Assembly: GCF_900105925.1 (NCBI RefSeq)
Contig: NZ_LT629791.1
Coordinates: forward strand, 3,135,278 to 3,199,277
Source of the DNA: Jiangella alkaliphila
GTDB taxonomy: Bacteria > Actinomycetota > Actinomycetes > Jiangellales > Jiangellaceae
Length of the DNA stretch: 64,000 nucleotides
Reading direction: 5' to 3'
Positions within the stretch are counted from its first letter, which is position 1; each line of letters starts with the position of its first letter. The translations under genes were made by a program, and so were the position numbers. Positions 25,396 through 32,931 of this stretch are shown here, piece after piece. Below the pieces are notes generated by a model. The model made no database searches and was not told where the DNA came from. It saw nothing but the letters and a program-made list of their open reading frames with translations.

Positions 25396-25589
25396 CGGTC
25401 CTCGTCCTCCTCGTCATCCTCGGGCGGGATGCCCGGCGACTCCGAGCCGCGCCCCGGCGGGCTCGTCGGGACGCCTGGCGATTCCGAGCCGCGCCCGGGT
25501 GGAGTGGTCGGGACTCCCGGCGATTCCGAGCCGCGCTCCGGTGGGGTGGCCGGGACGCCCGGCGATTCCGAGCCTTCGTGGTTTGTCAT
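25392..25589 (-). CDS. 65-aa proline-rich tandem-repeat peptide
   Basis: A small gene of unknown function. After MTNHE, a 14-residue unit (GSESPGVPTTPPGR) is repeated about three and a half times, ending in an acidic tail EDDEEDED. There is no signal peptide or membrane segment; it should be intrinsically disordered. The ATG at 25589 has a purine-rich GAGAGAGGGG stretch about 7-16 nt upstream. It converges with HxlR (4-nt overlap) and is preceded by a hairpin element, so it has its own promoter if expressed. Translation is unproven. Confidence 0.5.
   Translation of the reverse strand: MTNHEGSESPGVPATPPERGSESPGVPTTPPGRGSESPGVPTSPPGRGSESPGIPPEDDEEDEDR
25435..25574. repeat. 42-bp tandem repeat, about 3.3 copies
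   Basis: Units at 25435-25476, 25477-25518 and 25519-25560 plus a partial 14-bp copy, each starting GGCGAyTCCGAGCC. The unit length is a multiple of three and differences are mostly silent or conservative in the minus frame, which supports that coding frame. It is not a CRISPR: there are no unrelated spacers. Confidence 0.85.
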
Positions 25590-25673
25590 GGGAATGCCCC
25601 TCTCTCGATCCCGCCGACTGCCGGGTACCCGGATGGCGCCGCCCGAAACAGTCACCCCGCCCGCCCGGCCCTC

Positions 25674-25745
25674 GTTGATCTTGGAGTTCTGCGGCCATCT
25701 ATCGGACATTTCACCCAGCAATTCCGGCCTTTCTCCAAGATCAAC
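25674..25745. repeat. dispersed hairpin element, copy 3 (13-bp stem, variant core)
   Basis: GTTGATCTTGGAG at 25674-25686 pairs with CTCCAAGATCAAC at 25733-25745 around a 46-nt loop. Relative to copies 1 and 2 the stem has GATCTT instead of GATCAT, with the matching change in the other arm, so pairing is kept. It lies downstream of the AraC gene on the minus strand. The rest of the 213-base gap shows no gene. Confidence 0.8.
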
Positions 25746-25802
25746 TTCGCCGCGGGATCGGCGGGCCGGCGGGGCAGGCGGGCGGGGAGGGACGGAGGGA
25801 CG

Positions 25803-26627
25803 TCAGGGGAGCGGGCCGCGGCGTTCCTGGTCGCGGAACCGGGTCGGCGGCAGCCCGACCCGGCGGGTGAACACGCGGGTGAAGTAGCCGGGGTCGTCGT
25901 AGCCGGTGCGGGCGGCGACGGCGACGACGGGCAGGTCGGTGGTGGCCAGCAGTTCCTTCGCGCGGGTCAGCCGGGCGCGCAGCACGAACTCCTTGGGGCT
26001 GCAGCCGGCCGCGCGCCGGGTCGCCTCGCGCAGCGCCGCCTCCGTCAGCCCGAGCGTGCGGGCGTGAGCGGCGACGGTGACCGGCAGGCAGGCGTCGCGC
26101 AGCAGGGTGGCCAGGACGGGGTCCGCCACGGGGTCGGGGACGGCCGCGCGGCGGGTGGCGAGGATCAGCTGGTGCATGGCCGCCGCGGCCAGGACGTCGG
26201 TCGACGGGTCGTCAGGGCGGCAGGCGCGGGCCAGCGCGCCGAACGCCACCTCCAGCCCGGCCGCGTCGGCCACCGGGGTGACCGGCTCGTCGCGGGGGAG
26301 GTAGCCGAGGTCCTGGTAGGCGCGGGCGGCCGGGCCGTCGAACAGCGCCCACCATTCGTTCCAGCCGCCGGCGTCCGGGCCGTACCCGTGCTCGACGCCG
26401 GGCAGCAGCCAGAACAGCGTCGGCGCGACCAGCGGCTGCTCGCGCCCTCCCCACCGCAGCCACCCGGCGCCGCTGGACAGGAACACGAGGGCGTAGCAGT
26501 CCAGCGTGCGGCCGTGCAGCGTCGACACCCGGCCGGCCATGGTGCCGGCGGCGAGGCAGACCAAGCCGAGCCGCCGATGCCGGGCGTCCGGCGTGAGGTA
26601 CCGCGTCCACGACGCGACGCCGCTCAT
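25803..26627 (-). CDS. AraC-family regulator with cupin-like sensor domain
   Basis: A 274-aa regulator. The N-terminal cupin-like arm includes GRVSTLHGRTLDCYALVFLSSG and FWLLPGVEHGYGP. The C-terminal AraC HTHs (about 178-270) include LGLTEAALREATRRAAGCSPKEFVLRARLTRAKELL and the second-helix consensus VAARTGYDDPGYFTRVFTRRVGLPPTRFR. Its ATG overlaps the amidohydrolase stop (ATGA), so the two are co-translated. It probably controls that enzyme or an associated catabolic pathway. Confidence 0.9.
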   Translation of the reverse strand: MSGVASWTRYLTPDARHRRLGLVCLAAGTMAGRVSTLHGRTLDCYALVFLSSGAGWLRWGGREQPLVAPTLFWLLPGVEHGYGPDAGGWNEWWALFDGPAARAYQDLGYLPRDEPVTPVADAAGLEVAFGALARACRPDDPSTDVLAAAAMHQLILATRRAAVPDPVADPVLATLLRDACLPVTVAAHARTLGLTEAALREATRRAAGCSPKEFVLRARLTRAKELLATTDLPVVAVAARTGYDDPGYFTRVFTRRVGLPPTRFRDQERRGPLP

Positions 26628-27403
26628 GACTCCAGAGCGTAGAGCTCCGCCGCCGTCGCGCCGGTGACGCGCGCCAGTTCCGTCTCGGGCAGCGGCCCGA
26701 GCAGCCGGGTCAGCGTCTCGGCCGGCGCGGGATACGGGCCGACGCCCAGCACGTGCGGGTAGTCGGTGCCCCACAGCAGCCGGCCCGGGCCGAACGCCCA
26801 CCAGCAGGCCCGCACCAGCGAGCCGAGGTCGGCGTAGGGCGGGCCGGACGCCGACAGGGCGTACAGCCCGGACACCTTGACCCAGACGTTCGGCAGCTGG
26901 GCCAGCGCCACGAGGTCGCGCACCGACGGCGAGTCCGGCGGGCACAGCCCGAGGTGGTCGACGACCACGCGGACGTCCGGGTGCCGCTCGGCCAGGGGCG
27001 CGACGGCGCCCAGCTCGCCCGGCTGCACCAGCAGCCCGACGACGACGTCCAGCTCGGCCGCCGCCGCCCAGAGCGCCGGGTCGTCCACCGGCCCGACCAG
27101 CCGGACGCCGCGGTAGCCGTACTCGCCGACCAGCGCCCGCAGCGTGTCCGCGGCGCCGGGTGTCTCCGGCTCGACCAGGCAGACGCCGGCCAGCCGCCCG
27201 TTCCCGCCGGCCAGCACGGAGGACAGGTACGTGTGGTCGTAGCCGTGCGCCCGCGGCTGCACCAGCACGGCCGCGTCGACGCCGGCGGTGTCCATCAGGC
27301 CGAGCAGATCCTCCGCCGGATGCGCCTGCGACGGCTCGGGCACGCCGCCGACCGGTGCGTACGGTCCAGCGGACCAGACGTGGGCGTGCGCGTCGACGAT
27401 CAT
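26624..27403 (-). CDS. amidohydrolase-2 family TIM-barrel hydrolase
   Basis: A 259-aa metal-dependent hydrolase. It opens MIVDAHAHVWSAG (the HxH metal motif) and has VRVVVDHLGLCPP and LLWGTDYPHVLG, with the conserved Asp of the family. The layout matches amidohydrolase-2 (PF04909) enzymes such as lactonases and decarboxylases; the substrate is unknown. Its ATG overlaps the stop of a 44-codon amidohydrolase fragment (ATGA), and its stop overlaps the AraC start, so three reading frames are chained. Confidence 0.88.
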   Translation of the reverse strand: MIVDAHAHVWSAGPYAPVGGVPEPSQAHPAEDLLGLMDTAGVDAAVLVQPRAHGYDHTYLSSVLAGGNGRLAGVCLVEPETPGAADTLRALVGEYGYRGVRLVGPVDDPALWAAAAELDVVVGLLVQPGELGAVAPLAERHPDVRVVVDHLGLCPPDSPSVRDLVALAQLPNVWVKVSGLYALSASGPPYADLGSLVRACWWAFGPGRLLWGTDYPHVLGVGPYPAPAETLTRLLGPLPETELARVTGATAAELYALES

Positions 27404-27534
27404 CGTCCGGTGAGCACCAGCCTTCCACGGTCGGCCGCCAGCCGCCCGGCCTCGATGAGGATGGCGGCGCCGGCGACCGGAGGCGCGCCTGTGCCGTCGA
27501 CCAGCCGGTCCGCGCGGAACAGGGATGCCGTCAT
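27400..27534 (-). pseudogene. 44-codon N-terminal fragment of an amidohydrolase
   Basis: Reading from ATG 27534, the sequence MTASLFRADRLVDGTGAPPV then AAILIEAGRLAADRG matches the beta-sandwich start of metal-dependent amidohydrolases (FRADRLxDGTGxPP...G.I). It stops after 44 codons in TGA overlapping the next ATG, so the barrel is missing. An internal deletion is the simplest cause. The fragment's own ATG overlaps the stop of another fragment upstream. Confidence 0.6.
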
Positions 27535-27650
27535 CGGGCGGTCACGGTACCGGAGCGGTGGTGCACCGCGTCCAGTACCGTCTCAGGATTCGCGAACGGC
27601 GCCGGCAGGCCGCCGGTGTGCACGAACACCGGCGTCCGATCCGGCCCCAT
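27531..27650 (-). pseudogene. C-terminal fragment like ACC deaminase / D-cysteine desulfhydrase
   Basis: About 38 codons ending at 27531 read GPDRTPVFVHTGGLPAPFAN and onward, resembling the end of PLP-dependent D-cysteine desulfhydrase/ACC-deaminase proteins, where an FxHTGG(x)P motif binds PLP phosphate. No body of the enzyme is found upstream, where the VapB promoter follows. It is probably a degraded gene of the former amidohydrolase operon. The whole 27404-27734 gap is explained by these two fragments plus the VapBC promoter. Confidence 0.45.
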
Positions 27651-27712
27651 CGCCGACGACCGCGCCTCCGTCCTCCTCGGCGACGCGCCCGCTCGAGCGC
27701 AGGCGCTTCGTG

Positions 27713-27722
27713 TCACCGGTGA
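27713..27722. promoter_or_regulatory. palindrome upstream of VapBC module 1
   Basis: TCACCGGTGA is a perfect 10-bp palindrome ending 12 nt before the antitoxin ATG. Type II toxin-antitoxin complexes repress their own promoters at such sites. The short distance suggests a leaderless or nearly leaderless transcript. Confidence 0.4.
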
Positions 27723-27734
27723 TACCGTTGGTCT

Positions 27735-27971
27735 ATGAGCGAAGTCACCATCCGAGACCTCCGGCATCACGGCGGCGACGTGCTGCGCCGGGTCGCCGCG
27801 GGAGAGTCGGTGACGGTCACCCGCGACGGCGACCCCGTCGCCGAGCTCCGGCCGCTGCCGAAGCGGCCGCTGCCGGCCGGCGAGTTGCTCCGACGCTGGC
27901 GAGGGCTTCCCGACGTCGACCCGCAGCGGCTGCGCGACGACATCGACGCGGTCCTGGACCCGTCGCTGTGA
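27735..27971 (+). CDS. type II antitoxin, Phd/YefM-like (VapB role)
   Basis: A 78-aa antitoxin. The N-terminal Phd/YefM DNA-binding fold reads VTIRDLRHHGGDVLRRVAAGESVTVTRDGDPVAELRPL. The C-terminal part is the expected toxin-binding tail. The stop overlaps the PIN-toxin start (GTGA), the standard antitoxin-first arrangement. It should neutralise the adjacent ribonuclease and autorepress the promoter. Confidence 0.9.
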   Translation: MSEVTIRDLRHHGGDVLRRVAAGESVTVTRDGDPVAELRPLPKRPLPAGELLRRWRGLPDVDPQRLRDDIDAVLDPSL

Positions 27972-28414
27972 GCGCACGGCACCTGCGCGGTGTGCTCGAC
28001 ACCAGCACGGTCATCATGCTGCCGCAGCTGACGGAGCCGACGCGGCTTCCAGCCGAGCCGCTGATCACGGCGGTCACACTCGCGGAGCTGTCCGTCGGTC
28101 CGCTGGTCGCGTCGACGGAGCGAGAGCGCGCGGAACGTCAGGCGCACGTCCAGCAGGCCGAGGCCGATTTCGATCCGTTGCCGTTCGACCGTGCCGCGGC
28201 TCGGACGTTCGGCCGGGTGGCGGCCTCGTTGCGTCGCGCCGGCCGTAAGCCGGCGGCCCGTGCGTACGATGCGATGATAGCGGCCACCGCGCTCTCGAAC
28301 GAGCTTCCGGTCTTCACCTGTAACCCCCGCGACTTCGAGGGGATCGACGGGTTGGAGGTCGTTGCCGTGCCCTTTGCAGAGCCGGCCGCCGCGGCGACCG
28401 AGCCCGGCGGCTGA
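27968..28414 (+). CDS. type II toxin, PIN-domain ribonuclease (VapC-like)
   Basis: A 148-aa PIN nuclease. The catalytic acidic residues appear as the Asp in GVLDTSTVIM, the Glu in TLAELSVGP, the Asp in AYDAMIAATAL and a final acidic position after TCNPRDFEGI. VapC toxins cleave tRNA or rRNA to stop translation. The GTG start overlaps the antitoxin stop by 4 nt. The C-terminus is slightly extended and Ala-rich. Confidence 0.9.
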   Translation: MSARHLRGVLDTSTVIMLPQLTEPTRLPAEPLITAVTLAELSVGPLVASTERERAERQAHVQQAEADFDPLPFDRAAARTFGRVAASLRRAGRKPAARAYDAMIAATALSNELPVFTCNPRDFEGIDGLEVVAVPFAEPAAAATEPGG

Positions 28415-28482
28415 CCGGAAGTCCAAGCGGCCGGGCCGTTTGTCCATGGCGGCGGCGTCCCGTGGCGGGCGAGAGTGGTCGC

Positions 28483-29292
28483 ATGCTCACCTCCAACGGC
28501 TACGTGCTCGACGAGTCCGCGCGGCGGCTGGGCGAGCTCCAGCCCGTCCCCGACGCCGAGCGGCACGACCGCGACGCGCTGTGGGACCGGCTGCGCCGCG
28601 ACGGGTACCTGTTCCTGCGCGGCGCCCTCGACCCGGGCGACGTGCACGGGTTCCGCGCCTACTACGGCCGCTCGGTGGCGCCGTCCGGTGTCTGGACCGG
28701 CGCCGAGGACCGCGCGGAGTACCGGCACATCCTGTTCCGGCAGGTCGTGCCCGGGCCGGAGTACGCGGCGTTCTGCGCCCAGCCGGCGGTGCGTGACTGG
28801 TACGCGTGGTTCCTCGGCGGCGAGACGTTCCTGCACCGGCGCAAGCTGATCCGGCACGTTCGGCCGGGGGAGTCCGGCGTCGGCACCGCCACGCAGGCCC
28901 ACTACGACCTCGTCTACCTGCGCGAGGGCACCGATCGGGTGCTGTCGTCGTGGATCCCGCTGGGCGACTGCCCGGTCCCGCGCGGCGGGCTGACGTATCT
29001 GGAGGGCTGCCACCACCGGGTCATGGCGCAGGAGCGGGCCGGCACGTTGAAGCTGCCGGCGACGTCCATCACGGCCGACCTGCCGGGGCTGGCCGACGAG
29101 CACGACGCGCGCTGGTTGGTCGCCGACTACGAGGCCGGCGACATGGTCGTCCACTCGGCCTACACGGTGCATGCCGCACTGGACAACGTCGACGACGACT
29201 ACCGGCTGTCGACGGACATCCGCTACCAGCGGGCCGCCGACCCGATCGACTGGCGCTGGCAGCAGCACTGGCACGACCGCGACGGGCTCTGA
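28483..29292 (+). CDS. phytanoyl-CoA dioxygenase (PhyH)-like Fe(II)/2OG oxygenase
   Basis: A 269-aa cupin-fold oxygenase. The facial-triad His-x-Asp is AHYDLVYLREG and the distal His is in DMVVHSAYTVHA, followed by an Arg-containing strand (YRLSTDIRYQR). An RDGYLFLRGALDPGDV N-terminal strand is typical of PhyH proteins. The ATG at 28483 has a weak GAGAG upstream. Isolated gene; the substrate is unknown. Not close to the PhyH protein at 53334-54119. Confidence 0.87.
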   Translation: MLTSNGYVLDESARRLGELQPVPDAERHDRDALWDRLRRDGYLFLRGALDPGDVHGFRAYYGRSVAPSGVWTGAEDRAEYRHILFRQVVPGPEYAAFCAQPAVRDWYAWFLGGETFLHRRKLIRHVRPGESGVGTATQAHYDLVYLREGTDRVLSSWIPLGDCPVPRGGLTYLEGCHHRVMAQERAGTLKLPATSITADLPGLADEHDARWLVADYEAGDMVVHSAYTVHAALDNVDDDYRLSTDIRYQRAADPIDWRWQQHWHDRDGL

Positions 29293-29389
29293 CGTCCCCA
29301 GCGTGATGTCCGCTGTGTGAGACAAATCACGTCGGCGCAAGCCATCGCGGGCCGGTCGCCGTACTCCTCTGGACCGAAGGAGGAGACCC

Positions 29390-30406
29390 ATGCTCAGCAT
29401 CCGCAGCCGTACGTTCGCGAGCCTGGCCCTGACGCTCGTCCTGGCCGCCGGCGCGACCGGCGTCGCGCAGGCCGCCCGCGACACCAAGCCGCCGACCGCG
29501 CCGGCGAACCTGCGCACCACCGCCGTGACGCAGACGACGGCGAACTTCGCCTGGAACCCGTCCACCGACAACGTCCGCGTCACCGAGTACGCGCTGTGGG
29601 CGCCCGGCCTGCCGATCGTGCGGGTGCCGGGCAATCAGACCACCGCGCAGGTCACCGGGCTGCACCCGAACACGTCGTACACGTTCAAGGTCCAGGCGTG
29701 GGACGGCTGGAACTGGTCGTTCCCGAGCGAGCGGACCATCACCACCCCGCGGGAGACGACGGCGCCGACGGTGCCGGGGAACCTGCGGCTCGGCGACAAC
29801 GTCTTCGGCACCCCGGTCGACGGCGTGACGGCGTCGACGGCGCTGTTGCGCTGGGACCTGGCCACCGACGACTTCGGGCCGGTCGACTACGAGGTGCTGG
29901 TGAACGGCGCTCCGACGGACGACGCGTGGTCCATCGCGCCGGCGGGCAGCCCGGCACGGACGGCGCAGGGTTCCTGGGTCCGCCAGCTCGAACCCGGCAC
30001 CACCTACACGTTCACCGTCCGGGCCAGGGACGGCTCCGGCAACGTGTCGGCGGTGAGCAACCTCGTCACCGTCAGCACCGACGCGAGCGGCGACACCGTC
30101 GCGCCGACCCGGCCCACGCTGATCTCCGCCGGCGACGGCGGCACCAGCTACTGCCCGGAGGAGCTGTGGCTGCGCTGGACCGGCTCGTCGGACGACGCCG
30201 ACGCGGCCACGGCGATCGAGTACGAGGTCCGCGTGAACGGCACCATCATCGACGTCGCGCGCGGCGCCACGAGCTGGATCACCTACACCGACGTCGCCGG
30301 CGCCAACGTCGTCACGATCGTCGCCGTCGACCGCGCGGGCAACGCGTCGGCCCCGAGCAACCCGATCACCGTCAACGTCCAGTGGGGCACCGAGTGCCCG
30401 GCCTGA
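29390..30406 (+). CDS. secreted fibronectin type III repeat protein
   Basis: A 338-aa exported protein with a signal peptide (1-28, VAQAARD) and three FN3 modules (about 32-117, 118-216 and 222-338). Linkers of the type DTKPPTAPANL, ETTAPTVPGNL and DTVAPTRPTL precede each module, and YTFKVQAWDG / YTFTVRARDGSGNVS / VTIVAVDRAGNAS occur at their ends. There is a Cys pair in module 3. No catalytic domain is present; FN3 arrays in actinomycetes usually space domains of secreted glycanases or bind surfaces. The ATG follows GGAGGAGA. Confidence 0.87.
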   Translation: MLSIRSRTFASLALTLVLAAGATGVAQAARDTKPPTAPANLRTTAVTQTTANFAWNPSTDNVRVTEYALWAPGLPIVRVPGNQTTAQVTGLHPNTSYTFKVQAWDGWNWSFPSERTITTPRETTAPTVPGNLRLGDNVFGTPVDGVTASTALLRWDLATDDFGPVDYEVLVNGAPTDDAWSIAPAGSPARTAQGSWVRQLEPGTTYTFTVRARDGSGNVSAVSNLVTVSTDASGDTVAPTRPTLISAGDGGTSYCPEELWLRWTGSSDDADAATAIEYEVRVNGTIIDVARGATSWITYTDVAGANVVTIVAVDRAGNASAPSNPITVNVQWGTECPA

Positions 30407-30416
30407 CCTGACGACA

Positions 30417-30455
30417 CGCGCCCCTGCCGCATCAGGCCGGTGCGGCAGGGGCGCG
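30417..30455. terminator. bidirectional hairpin terminator
   Basis: CGCGCCCCTGCCGCA (30417-30431) pairs with TGCGGCAGGGGCGCG (30441-30455), 15 bp perfect with a 9-nt loop. It sits between the convergent FN3 and permease genes and can serve both. Confidence 0.85.
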
Positions 30456-30469
30456 CGTGTGTGACGAGG

Positions 30470-31993
30470 TCAGCGTAGCGACGGCTGGCCCGGCTCGTCC
30501 TCCTGAGCGGACAGGTCGAGGACGGAGATGCCGGTGGCCGCGTTCGCCCCACGGCCGATCGCGTCGTACACCTCCGGCCGGGTCGTCTTGAGGAACTGCG
30601 CCCAGAGCAGCCCGATGACGGCGGCGACGAGGAAGAGGCCGGGCAGGATCCACCGCTCCGGCGCGTCCGATGCGACGCCGATCAGGATGTCGTAGTTCGC
30701 GATCGCCAGGATCACCACGATCACCAGCAGGATCATCGCCAGCACCGGCGCGATGACCCGGCGCCATGTGTTCTCACCGGACGGGTGCCGGGCGAAGAAC
30801 ACGATCACCGCCACCGAGGTCAGTGCCACCAGCGCCAGCACCCCGAACCCGCCCGTGGTGCCGAGGTTGAAGAACAGCTGCACCAGCGGGTCGAGGTCGA
30901 AGATCGCGTAGACGAGGATGACGACCAGGCCGATGACGCTCTGCACGACCGACGCGGCCACCGGCGCGCCCGACGACGGCGACGTCCGGCCCAGCGCGGC
31001 GGGCAGCACCCGCTCGCGGCCGAGCGCGAACACGTACCGGGCGACGGTGTTGTGGAAGGAGATCATCGCGGCGAACACCGAGGTGACGAACAGCGTCTCG
31101 CCGATGTCCACCCAGGTGGCGCCGAGGAACTCGTCGGCCTGGATGAAGATCACCCCGTTCTGGAACTCCTGCGCGAACGGGACGATGTTGTCCGGGCCGG
31201 CCGCTACCGTCATCGCCCACGACGCCAGCACATACACCACGGCGACGACCGCGATGGAGATGTACGTGGCCAGCGCGATGGTCCGCTTCGGGTTGCGCGA
31301 CTCCTCCGAGTACACGACCGACGCCTCGAAGCCGACGAAGCCGAGCACGGCGAGCACGAGGATCGCGCCGGCGCCGGACTCGAACAGGTTCCCGACTTCC
31401 AACGCCTCGAAGGAGACGTCGCCGCCGGCCGGGTTCGCGAGGCTCGCGAACGCGTAGATGAGGATGATCGCCATCTCCGCGAGCAGCAGCACCGCGAGGA
31501 TGGTGCCGTTGACGTCGATGCGCAGAACGCCGAGGATGCCGACGATCGCCCAGGCGACCAGCGCGATGACCCACCAGTCGACGCTGATGCCGAACCAGTC
31601 GTCGAGCTGCGGGGCGGCCGCGACGCCGATGATGCCGTAGAGCCCGACCTGCAGCAGGTTGTACGCCAGCAGCGCCATGTACGCCGCGGAGACACCGGCC
31701 GGCCGGCCGATGCCGTGCGTCACGTAGGTGTAGAACGCGCCCGCGTTGGTGATGTGCCGGGACATCGCGACGTAGCCGACGGCGAACAGTGCCAGCAACA
31801 GACCGATCGCGGCGAACGCCACGGGCAGGCCGATGATGCCGGTGACCGCGAAGCCGGTGGTCACGACGCCGGCGACGACGGTGAGCGGCGTCGCGGCGCT
31901 GAGGACGAAGAACACGACGGCGGGAACGCCGAGCCTGTTGCTGGCGAGCGTCCGCGACACGCGGTCGGCGCCCAGGCGGCTCGAATGGGACAC
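30470..31993 (-). CDS. APC-family amino-acid/amine permease
   Basis: A 507-aa membrane transporter with about 12-14 helices. TM1 has the APC substrate-site motif FFVLSAATPLTVVAGV; a GAFYTYVTHGIGRPAG segment and the GFVGFEASVVYSEESRNPKRTIALA loop are characteristic. The GTG at 31993 lies 5 nt after GAGGAG. It follows the GPP34 gene by 22 nt on the same strand. The nearby copper amine oxidase hints at amine or amino-acid import, but the substrate is not evident. Confidence 0.9.
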   Translation of the reverse strand: MSHSSRLGADRVSRTLASNRLGVPAVVFFVLSAATPLTVVAGVVTTGFAVTGIIGLPVAFAAIGLLLALFAVGYVAMSRHITNAGAFYTYVTHGIGRPAGVSAAYMALLAYNLLQVGLYGIIGVAAAPQLDDWFGISVDWWVIALVAWAIVGILGVLRIDVNGTILAVLLLAEMAIILIYAFASLANPAGGDVSFEALEVGNLFESGAGAILVLAVLGFVGFEASVVYSEESRNPKRTIALATYISIAVVAVVYVLASWAMTVAAGPDNIVPFAQEFQNGVIFIQADEFLGATWVDIGETLFVTSVFAAMISFHNTVARYVFALGRERVLPAALGRTSPSSGAPVAASVVQSVIGLVVILVYAIFDLDPLVQLFFNLGTTGGFGVLALVALTSVAVIVFFARHPSGENTWRRVIAPVLAMILLVIVVILAIANYDILIGVASDAPERWILPGLFLVAAVIGLLWAQFLKTTRPEVYDAIGRGANAATGISVLDLSAQEDEPGQPSLR

Positions 31994-32015
31994 GGGGACT
32001 CCTCGGGATGTGGAG

Positions 32016-32639
32016 CTATCGGGGGCTGAGGGTGGCGTCACCCACAGCTGCTTCTGTATGGGCCAGAACCTCTCGCATCGACATGGGCATCGATCCGACC
32101 GCGGCGGCGATGTGGCGCAACGTGACGGCGTCGCCGTCCCACCACACCCCCTTGGTGAAGCCGGTCACCGCGACCAGGCCGGCCAGCATGGCGTCATGGA
32201 AGTCGAGCGGGTCGCCGCGGTTGACCAGCCCGTACAGCCGGTCGGTCGGCCAGGCGGCGACCTTCGGATCGACCGGCAGGTACCGGACGGACGAGCCGAA
32301 CAGCTTGCGGGTCTTGACCGGCTCGATCTCACCCTCGCGGGCCAGCCGGACCGCGACCCGCTCGAGCGCGCTCTGGGAGAGGAACGCCAGCCAGGTGCGC
32401 AGCGACCGGCTCTGCTGGTCGGCTACGAGCTGACGGACGATCCGGTAGCCCAGGTCGTCGGCCGGCGGCTGGGCGCCGGTCAATGACAGGGTGCCCGACG
32501 CGACGTGCAGGTTGTTGTTGAGGATCAGCTCGCCGAGCAGCGCGCCGGCCAGCCCGAGCCCTGCGGCTCGAGCGTTCAGCCGGAGCTTGCCGCTGCCGAC
32601 GTCGTGGACGATGTGGAAGAAATCATTGGCCAGCAGCAC
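32016..32639 (-). CDS. GPP34-domain (Golgi phosphoprotein 3-like) protein
   Basis: A 207-aa GOLPH3-like (PF05719) protein. It has LLANDFFHIVHD near the N-terminus, GLGLAGALLGELILNNN, and a late VWWDGDAVTLRHIAAAV. Bacterial members are common in actinomycetes and of uncertain role; GOLPH3 binds phosphoinositide membranes in eukaryotes. The GTG at 32639 follows GGTGGAGG. It is probably co-transcribed with the permease downstream and divergent from the copper amine oxidase. Confidence 0.83.
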   Translation of the reverse strand: MLLANDFFHIVHDVGSGKLRLNARAAGLGLAGALLGELILNNNLHVASGTLSLTGAQPPADDLGYRIVRQLVADQQSRSLRTWLAFLSQSALERVAVRLAREGEIEPVKTRKLFGSSVRYLPVDPKVAAWPTDRLYGLVNRGDPLDFHDAMLAGLVAVTGFTKGVWWDGDAVTLRHIAAAVGSMPMSMREVLAHTEAAVGDATLSPR

Positions 32640-32931
32640 TCCGCCTGCACCTCCACCCCGGGTGCGAGGACCGGGATGAGAACGGACGGCCGGGGCCATA
32701 CGGGACATGGATGATGTGCGCGTCCCCACCCTTGAGACGCGCGTTTCGGACCGGTTGCGGTGCTCGCGATGCCGCGTTCCGATTCACGCCCGGTAGTTTG
32801 TCGGCCTTTGTCCTCTGAGACAAGAGGCAATTTCGGCGGTAATGGGGCTGGAGGTCCGAGACGCCTTACATAGTCGCTTTACGGCGCAATGTCTTGACGG
32901 CATCGGTTCCGGGCGGCGAGTCTATGGCGTT
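32640..32931. promoter_or_regulatory. 292-base divergent intergenic region with a TTGTC-N6-GACAA dyad
   Basis: No gene is seen. An inverted repeat TTGTC (32808-32812) / GACAA (32819-32823) is a possible operator. TTGACG at 32894-32899 could be a -35 box for the amine oxidase gene, but no convincing -10 or ribosome site precedes its GTG. Confidence 0.4.

Noticed and set aside
25435-25574. Possible CRISPR array
   Set aside because: Contiguous 42-bp coding repeats with no spacers; no cas genes in the window.
27160-27738. Plus-strand ORF across the amidohydrolase start and the fragment region
   Set aside because: Antisense to the intact amidohydrolase and low-complexity; the minus-strand fragments have recognisable motifs instead.
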